From positions 1 to 15,592 of the forward strand of contig CADWAF010004526.1 in the NCBI GenBank assembly GCA_902984215.1: a DNA stretch of 15,592 bases, given 5' to 3'. The notes below the pieces were generated by a model. The model worked only from the letters and a program-made list of their open reading frames with translations. It was not told the DNA's origin and ran no database searches. The DNA is from Willaertia magna. Its lineage: Eukaryota > Heterolobosea > Eutetramitea > Acrasida > Naegleriidae. Below are positions 9,001 to 15,592 of the stretch, piece after piece (within the stretch, counting starts at the first letter, position 1; each line of letters starts with the position of its first letter). Made by a program: the position numbers and the translations under genes.

Positions 9001-9888
9001 AATAATAATTGTAATATATACGATTTAATTACATTATATATTGAATCATTACCAATTAGATATTGGTCACCAGAGATATTAATCATGTCATGTTATAATA
9101 ATAATATTATAAATAATGAAATGGATTTATATAATATTTTAGTGAACCAAAATATTTGGACTTTAGGTATAATATTTTGTGAATTATTATTTATTGTAAA
9201 TAATGAAAAGAGAAGAAGTTTATTTGGATATCATTCTACATTACATTTATTAATTTATTCTCAATTACAATTATTGTTATCAAATAATAATAATTTCAAC
9301 AATAGCAGTCAAAGAGATTTAAAACAATTAATGGAATATATGAATAGAATAACAACTACTGTTACTAACAATAACAATCATAGTAATAATAATATTTCCA
9401 CCACCACCAATGCTAATACTAATACAACTACTGTAAATACCAATAATAATAATGTAAGTGACAATGAAAAGAAAGGACAAGGTCGTCCAATAAAGGTTGG
9501 TAATTTAAATGCAAAAGAAAAGGAAAGAATATTAATGGAATTAGCTGAACATTCAACCTCTACTACATTAACCACTACAACAACAACAACAGTTAATACT
9601 AACAATAATAACATAACAACAAAAGAGAATAACAGTAAATGGAATGAAATGTTTTCCAAATTATTACCTAAAAGTGGTATTGAATTATTAGAATCAATAT
9701 TTAAATGGAATGGAGAGAATAGAATTACAATAGATAATATAATAGATCATCCTTATTGGATAGAAAATGAATTAAATAAGAGAAGAATTAAAGATGATTT
9801 AATGAGAAAGAAAATGCTTTCACAAATATCTGTATTTTGTAGAGATAGATTTTCTATTTTATCAGATCTTTGTTTTATATTAGCATAA
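6049..9888 (+). CDS. Large nuclear-type protein: basic N-terminal block, ankyrin-like repeats, MAPK-like pseudokinase C-lobe
   Basis: Exons are 6049-6561 and 6835-9888, 1188 residues. Residues 1-110 are acidic and Ser-rich. A Lys-rich stretch with KAKRRKSNVKK near 110 and NIKKRKREVND near 386 look like nuclear localisation signals. Residues 138-250 (TILEGFYDHKYEIG, RPITVIGTIG, RRIGQDRIQVYGVSIG) form an uninterrupted, conserved-looking block I do not recognise; a DNA-binding role is a guess. After Asn-rich linkers, residues 665-725 (YGYSLLHHFVTRG, FLGNTVLDLC) match ankyrin repeats. Residues 813-1150 follow a protein kinase C-lobe: YLTIELVNQIMFQLFK (alpha E), ENNILIN (end of the catalytic loop), YWSPEIL (APE), NIWTLGIIFCELL (subdomain IX) and ENRITIDNIIDHPYW (subdomain XI). 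HRD and DFG are absent and no glycine loop or VAIK lysine is seen, so it should be catalytically dead. An Asn/Thr-rich insert with GQGRPIK (AT-hook-like) splits the lobe near 990-1110. Confidence 0.8.
6562..6834 (+). other. Intron in the large pseudokinase gene (273 nt, phase 0)
   Basis: The donor GTTAGT follows AAG (SFKK); the acceptor AATAG precedes TGT (CNVNGHP). Joining gives a continuous, conserved-looking block from ILEGFYDHKYEIG to GKNRYAWV. The frame is closed by several stops inside. The intron is longer and richer in G+C than the others, with a CCCCCGC patch at about 6679-6686. An 86-codon ORF inside it looks like chance. Confidence 0.75.
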
Positions 9889-10052
9889 ATAATATTTTAA
9901 ATAATTTATTTAAAATAAATAATTCTTTAAAATTTATTATTTATTTAAAAATTATCCAACGGGAACGAGTTGCGAGTTTGCGAAAAGAAGAAGATTAAAA
10001 AAAATTGTTAAAATAATTATCGGAATATAATTCTTAGTTTTAAAAAATAAAT
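9889..10052. other. Convergent 3' gap between the large gene and the 80-residue gene
   Basis: These 164 bases contain no ORF and should hold both 3' ends. A short inverted A/T-rich segment (TTTAAAATAAATAATTC against GAATTTATTATTTATTTAAA-like sequence) lies at about 9900-9955, followed by a G+C-rich patch CAACGGGAACGAGTTGCGAG at about 9958-9977. No function can be assigned. Confidence 0.3.
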
Positions 10053-10295
10053 TTAAGCATTTTCAGAGATTTTAGTGGTGATAGCAGCGGAAGCTTCTTG
10101 TTGTTTTAATTCCGCAACTAATTGTTTCCAAGCTGGTTTTTTATGCCATTTAGGTAATAAAGCAGGGAAATATGCTTTACGTAATTGTTTTTCAATTTCA
10201 GCTCTTTTTGCTGCTTTCTCTCTTGTTAAACGTATTGCTTTAATTTGATTTTTTGTGTAACGTGCAGATAGACACACTAGTGAAGTTCCGAACAT
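10053..10295 (-). CDS. Small basic protein, 80 residues, unrecognised
   Basis: It starts at ATG 10295 and stops with TAA at 10055-10053. It is a single uninterrupted frame with more G+C, and more Ala and Arg codons, than its neighbours, as in well-expressed conserved genes. Low-complexity Asn runs are absent. The N-terminus (MFGTSLVCLSARYTKNQ) is uncharged to basic and could be a short mitochondrial targeting region. Residues 22-45 form a charged helix (REKAAKRAEIEKQLRK), followed by AYFPALLPKWHKKPAW and another helix. This could be a small mitochondrial ribosomal or respiratory-complex subunit, but I cannot name it. The long A/T tracts just before the ATG (10296-10325) fit a promoter or leader. 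It faces the 5S rRNA gene head-to-head, 236 bases away. Confidence 0.65.
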   Translation of the reverse strand: MFGTSLVCLSARYTKNQIKAIRLTREKAAKRAEIEKQLRKAYFPALLPKWHKKPAWKQLVAELKQQEASAAITTKISENA

Positions 10296-10531
10296 TTTTT
10301 TTTAATTTTTTTTTTAATTTTTTTATGAAATTGTAAATTAAAAAACATACTATTTAGAACAATTTGAAAGAAATACATGAATTACAAATTAATATATTTC
10401 AATTTCTTTGTATAGTTTTCACTATGGAATTCATTATAGTTTCATTTGTCGTACTAGTTGTCCGTCATGGCCAACAAATTCTTGTTCACATTAACAGTTA
10501 CCAACAAATTCCTTCCAAAACTTCATTGAAT
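10296..10531. promoter_or_regulatory. Divergent spacer between the 80-residue gene and 5S rRNA, with a 30-base direct repeat
   Basis: The left part (10296-10345) is T-rich tracts upstream of the small gene. The right part (about 10400-10530) is richer in G+C than other spacers. The 11-mer CCAACAAATTC occurs at 10471-10481 and again at 10501-10511, exactly 30 bases apart; the second copy starts 31 bases before the 5S gene. This spacing suggests an upstream element of the RNA polymerase III promoter, though 5S genes usually rely on internal control regions. Confidence 0.35.
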
Positions 10532-10650
10532 ATCTACGGCCATACCACTGTGAAAGCACCTCATCCCGTCCGATTTGAGAAGTTAAGCACGGTAGGGCTA
10601 CATTAGTACTGAGATGGGAGACTTCTCGGGAACCTGTAGTGCTGTAGATT
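10532..10650 (+). rRNA. 5S ribosomal RNA
   Basis: This is the structural RNA of the large ribosomal subunit, transcribed by RNA polymerase III with TFIIIA. The 5' end ATCTACGGCCATACCA is the typical eukaryotic 5S start, and pairs with the 3' end GCTGTAGAT to form helix I. The internal control region is present: box A (AAGTTAAGCACGG, about 10580-10592) and box C (GATGGGAGACTTCTCGGGAA, about 10613-10632). The length of about 119 nt is normal. A short T4 follows (TTTT, 10649-10652), weak but adequate for pol III termination. It is a solitary copy here, not part of a visible tandem array or rDNA unit. No mismatches that would break the fold are evident. Confidence 0.95.
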
Positions 10651-10789
10651 TTAAAAAATTTAATTTTTATTTATTTATAAGTATTTGTATCAAGTAATTT
10701 TTTTTTATATTACATTTATACATATAAATTATAAAAAATTTTTATTATATAATTTATAAATAATTTTTGAATATGTTTTTGATAAAGTA

Positions 10790-10891
10790 ATGAAGATGAA
10801 TACAGAAGAAGTTTTAAAGAGATTTGATGATTTTATTAAAAAATATTGTTATAATAATATAAAGATAGAATATATATTCATAAAATTATAA
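10790..10891 (+). other. Doubtful 33-codon ORF after the 5S gene
   Basis: ATG at 10790 leads to MKMNTEEVLKRFDDFIKKY and a TAA at 10889-10891. The first 20 codons use Glu, Asp, Arg and Lys in a helix-like pattern, unlike the surrounding Ile/Asn/Lys/Tyr noise. It could be a small protein, a first exon whose continuation is not visible, or a gene remnant. No donor site with a convincing downstream exon is seen. Confidence 0.25.
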
Positions 10892-13800
10892 TTATAAAAA
10901 AACACATAAATTGAATCTTATTATTAATAGTTATACAAAATAATAATATTTATTTTTTTAAAACTTAAATAGTTTATTCAAAAAAAATTTAATATTGTTA
11001 CCAATATAAGTTTTTCATTATTATTTTTCTTTCAATAACAACTTTCTTTAAACATAGTCAATGAAATTATTAAATATTTTTAATAATTTTATTTTATTCA
11101 TAAAATTATTATTTATTTTAATAAAAAACAAGAACACTAAAAGAAAAGACTTTAAAAAAATTGTTGTATATTATATTATATTTATTTTAAAAGAAGATAA
11201 ATAAATAAATAAATTTATTTTTGTGATATTTTAAAAATATTATTTTAAATATTACTTTTAAAACATTATTCTTAATACATTATTTTAAATATTATTATAA
11301 ATATTACTTTTTAGTGTTATTTTAAATATTATTTTTTAAATAGTATTTTAAGTGTTATTTTTTAAGTATTATTTTAAAAATATAAAAATAAAAATTACTT
11401 AAACTTAAGTATTAGTATCTTTTATATAATATTTTTTATATAAAATTTAAAAAAACAAATAGTTTAAAATAAGTTTTTTTAATAAATTAATTAAATAATG
11501 TAATAATTTTATAATAAGTAAAAAAATAATTATATTTATTAAACTAATTAAATAATGAGTGCATGATAAAAAATAAAGTTTTTAAAATATTTGTTAATAA
11601 AAAATTAAAATTTGTAAATTATTTAATATTTTAATTATCTTTAATATCTTAATTTCAAAAAATATAAAAAATTTTATATTATATTAAATAATTTAAAAAA
11701 AGTTATTTATAAATAAAATATTATTATATATTTTCTTCAATTTATTATTATTGAAAATAAATTGAATAATAAAAATAATATTATTGAATTTTTATTGATT
11801 ATTCATTTTAATAATTATATTTATTTATGTATTATAAAAAATATTATTAAGGCTATTAATAATAATAGTAAAAATAAAAATAAAAAATATAATATTCTAA
11901 ATTTTAATCTTAATTTCTTTTATATCAGGCTTTAAATTTATAAAAAATAAAAATTATAAACTTAAAGATAATAAAAAAATATTATAATATATTAAATATT
12001 TTTATAATACTTTTAATATTATATTAAATAACAAAACTAAAAAGTAATATAACAGTTTTAAAGATATTTAAAGATTTTTAATTTTTAATAAAAATATTAT
12101 TATAATTACAATAAAATTTAATCAAAAAGTTTTAAATTTTAATAATTATAATGATTTTAAAAAGTTTTTAAAAAGATATTTAAAAAAAGTTTAAATATAA
12201 ATATTTTTTTATTTTTGTTTTATATAGTATTAATAAATTTATATTTTAATTATGAATAATAAAACAGTAATTATAATAAAAAATTATAACAATTATTTAA
12301 TAAACATAATTAAATATTAAATATATAATCTAAATTATAAAATTATAATCAATTTTAATAATTATTGAATAAATTTATACTTATTGTATAAATTTAATAA
12401 TTTTTTAATAAAAGTATTGAGTATAAATAATGTATTATATTAAAAATGAAGCTTTGAAGAAATATTTATTATATAATTTATTCGATAGCAAGGATTATAA
12501 AAGAAAAAAATTAAATTTAGAAAAAATTAAAAAAATTATTAAAGTTGTAATATAATTATTTAAAGTAAGTAAAAAAATATTTATTAAAAATAAATATACA
12601 AATACTATTATCAAAATAACAATATATTTAATTTGTATACAAAAAATTAAAAATGATATCTAATAATAAAAAGTAAAAAAATTTAAAAAAAGTAATTTCT
12701 TATAAATAATTAAATCAAATAAAATATTATATTTTATTATAACCTTTAAAATTTTCTTTTAAAAATACTTTTTATTATAAAATAAAGTAAATTTTTATTA
12801 TATTATTATTTTTAATAGTTTTAAATTAATTATTAAAAAATAATGTATAGTAGTAATATTTATAAAAATTATAATATCCAAAGACTATTTTAAAATTTTT
12901 TAATACTATTATTTAATATTAAAAATTTTATAATTTTAAATTTTATAAAATTTTTATTAGTAATTCAGTTAATATTTAAGTTATTTTTATAAAAAATAAA
13001 TTTAAAATTTAAATAGTTTATTTTAATGAATATACTGTTGATTAATTAATTAAATTAAATGTTATTTATTTTATTAAAGAAATTTTAAAATTAATATTTT
13101 AAAAACTTAAATTATAAAAATATAAATTTAAATATAATAACTATTATTTTATATATTTTTTATTGTAATTAAAAAAAAATTAAGATATTTTAATTAGAAA
13201 TTTTTAAAATTATTTAAAAAAGCTATTATTTTTTTAAATATTATTATCAATAAAAATAATTTAAAAATAACAATATATCTAAAATTATATTATTTTTTTA
13301 ATTAATACTTTAAAAAAATTAACTTTTATTAATAAAAACAAAAACTTTAATTAATAAATTACCTTAATAATAAATTTAAAAGTTTATTTATTTGTTTATG
13401 TGTTAGTATTTGTATGTGTAGTATAAATAATAAAATTTAATTTATTTATTTACTGTTAAGTTAAATTTATTATTAAAATTTTTTATAAACTTTTATAAAA
13501 TAAATATAATTTTATAATTTATAAAAAAATTTTGTAATTAATTTAAAAAAATAATATATTTAAATAAAATTTTTAATTTTCAAATAATTTATTTTATAAA
13601 TAAACAAATACAAAATAATTATTAATATTATCTTGTATTTGTTATATTTTATTTTGAATAAATAAAAAAATAAATGAGATATTTATATTTTAATATTATT
13701 ATAATAAATAATAATTTTATATAAAAATACTAATAAACAAAAAGAATAAAAGTATTAATAAAATTAGTATTAATTTTATTAGTATAAATAGTAGTGGTAT

Positions 13801-15592
13801 AAGTAATAATAGTAAAATGATTAATTTATTAGTTAAAAATTATGATAATTATTAGTATAAATAATTTGTTATTTATTAAATTTTTTATAATAATATAAAT
13901 AATATTTATAATGATTTAATTATGGAAGAAAAAATAATGAGATAATATAAAAATAAGAAATTAAATTAAAAATAATTAAATTATTTATTTGAATTATAAA
14001 ATGAATAAAGTTAATTTTTTAAATAATTTTAATATTCTATAACAAATAAAAAAATAAATATAATTTAACATTTTTAATTAAAAAATTATAATTATTACTA
14101 ATAATAATAACAATAATAATCAAAACAAGAAAAAAGATAATAAAGAAAAAAAAGAATATTTAAAGAATAAAAGATATAAATATAAATAAAAAATACTAAT
14201 TTATAATAGAATAAAAAAAATATATAAAAAAGTAAGAATAAGTAAAGTGTGTATTTGTGTATAAAATTTAAAGTGTATATATGTATATATTATTATTAAT
14301 AATAAAGAAATAGTTGTTAATTTTTATTTTTTTTAAATTTTTATATTCATTAATTTTAATATTTTTTTAATTAAAAAAATAAGAGATAATAAGATTTTTA
14401 AAAGTGTAATATTAATTATTATTATTTTTAACAATTTTATTGTATGTTATTTTATTATTATTATATATTATATTTATAATTACAACTAATATTATATAAA
14501 TAAAAAAATATTATAATTTACAATAATTAAATAATATAAATATTCAAAATTAAATTTATTGATAATTAGATTTTATAAAATGTTTTTATTATATAATAAT
14601 AAAAATAATTTATTAATTTTTTAATAATTTCTAGTATAATAAGATATTTTTATTAATAGTGAAAATTTTTAATTTTAAGAAATATTATAAAAAGAAAAAA
14701 TAATTTTTATATTATAGATCTTTAATTTTTTTAAATGAGGTAATATTAGAAAATATTAATATTTGTATAAGATTATTTTTTTTAAATTATTAAATATATA
14801 TATTCAACAATATTTTTTTTAAAAAAATTATTTATCTTAATTCTATTAATTTTATTTATTATTTTTGTACTATAGTTATTAAAATTAGTATATATATATT
14901 TTAAAAATATTTATTTTTTTAATTTTCTTATATTGAAACTGTTTATTGTTTAATGAGATATTATTATTGTTTTTAATTAAAAATCTATTGTAATAATTAA
15001 AAAAATTTATATTATAAAATATAATAATTGCTTGTAAAATATTATAAAAGTTTAAAAATATTAAATATTTAAACATTTTCTTATTATTTATTACATCTTT
15101 CAATCTAATATTTAAATATTGTAATTTGATATATTTGTTTTTTATTTATTTTAAGATTTTAATATCTATTTAATCAATTTTAAAATATAATAAATTATTT
15201 ATTATTTTTTTATTTCTTTTTATTATTAAATATATTATAATCATGAACAATTAAGTATTTTAAATAATAATTAAATATTAATTAAGGAGTTTTATTATTA
15301 TTAATAAAGCTTTTAATTTTTAAAATTTTTAACTTTAAATATTTGTTAAAATTTTTATTAATTTTATTAAATATTAATGTATTAAAATTATTTACAAATT
15401 TTAAATCCAATTTTTTAATAATAAATGTTAAATATTATGTATTTATATAAAGTAATAAAAATAAAAAATTATAATATATTATTTAATAATTGATTAACAA
15501 ATTGAATTTTATATTTATTGATATTGCAAGTTTTTTTATTAAGATATTTTTTGTTAATTATTATTGTTTTAAAGATGAATAAAATAAATAAA
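10892..15592. other. Ultra-AT-rich region without recognisable genes
   Basis: About 4.7 kb at roughly 5-10% G+C by eye, with some 60-base lines holding only one or two G/C. Stops are dense in all frames; the one 72-codon ORF (minus strand, 14885-15103) is Ile/Asn/Phe/Tyr-only and looks like chance. I see no rRNA, tRNA, transposon terminal repeats or long ORF remnants. Content is short A/T tracts, imperfect palindromes and degenerate repeats. It differs sharply from the 100-290-base spacers and compact genes to its left. Candidates are centromere-like DNA, an unusually long intergenic region or a large intron; the sequence does not decide. Confidence 0.6.
11225..11400. repeat. Degenerate tandem repeat of a TATTATTTTAAA-type unit
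   Basis: The unit ATTATTTTAAATATTA recurs at irregular 15-30-base spacing, with variants TGTTATTTTAAA and AGTATTTTAAG. Copies fall near 11239, 11278, 11318, 11340 and 11365. It lies near the left side of the ultra-AT-rich region. Given the composition some of this is expected by chance, but the regular T4A3 core is denser here than elsewhere. Confidence 0.4.

Noticed and set aside
9378..9659. 93-codon minus-strand ORF rich in Val/Leu
   Set aside because: Antisense of the Asn/Thr repeat codons; it looks membrane-like only because of composition.
6049..9888. CAMTA-type transcription factor (CG-1, IPT/TIG, ankyrin)
   Set aside because: Ankyrin-like repeats are present, but the N-terminal block lacks the CG-1 pattern, no IQ motifs are visible, and the C-terminus is kinase-like.
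10364..10606. 80-codon plus-strand ORF running into the 5S rRNA
   Set aside because: Its last 25 codons are 5S rRNA sequence and the rest has no coding pattern.
14885..15103. 72-codon minus-strand ORF in the ultra-AT-rich region
   Set aside because: Only Ile/Asn/Phe/Tyr/Lys codons, as expected by chance at this composition.
10892..15592. CRISPR array, transposon or inserted organelle DNA
   Set aside because: No regular repeats with unique spacers, no terminal repeats, and no organellar gene, tRNA or rRNA remnants were seen.

Overview
The window looks like nuclear DNA of a protist with an AT-rich genome. Genes run at roughly 25% G+C by eye, proteins are rich in Asn, Lys and Ile with runs of AAT codons, and GT-AG introns are short (40, 62, 99 and 273 nt). 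TAA and TGA both act as stops, so the code looks standard. RCC1-repeat proteins, an F-box protein and a DUF4116-repeat protein together recall the expanded families of heterolobosean amoebae (Naegleria/Willaertia type). A dictyostelid-like or other AT-rich amoeba is not excluded. The lineage is an inference.

Bases 1-10,300 are a compact gene cluster: an RCC1-repeat gene cut by the left edge (+, one intron, ends 1428); a convergent F-box gene (-, 1458-2838); a DUF4116-repeat gene with a possible SMI1/KNR4-like N-terminus (-, 3100 to about 5009); a deoxynucleoside kinase gene head-to-head with it (+, about 5027-5760, two introns); a large nuclear-type gene (+, 6049-9888, one intron) that joins an unrecognised basic block, ankyrin-like repeats and the C-lobe of a degenerate MAPK-like kinase; and a small conserved-looking gene (-, 10053-10295). 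A single 5S rRNA gene lies at 10532-10650.

From about 10,700 to the right edge (15,592) the sequence changes: it falls to roughly 5-10% G+C, with no convincing gene apart from one doubtful 33-codon ORF. It may be an ultra-AT-rich structural region, for example centromere-like, or long intergenic DNA.

Three neighbouring genes (F-box, DUF4116, kinase) each need one single-base frame correction to read through, two of them in A/T runs. This points to assembly indels or, less likely, decay. The genes share no obvious pathway. The links visible are positional: tight convergent and divergent spacing, and a strongly enriched TTTACAA/TTGTAAA heptamer in the first 5 kb.
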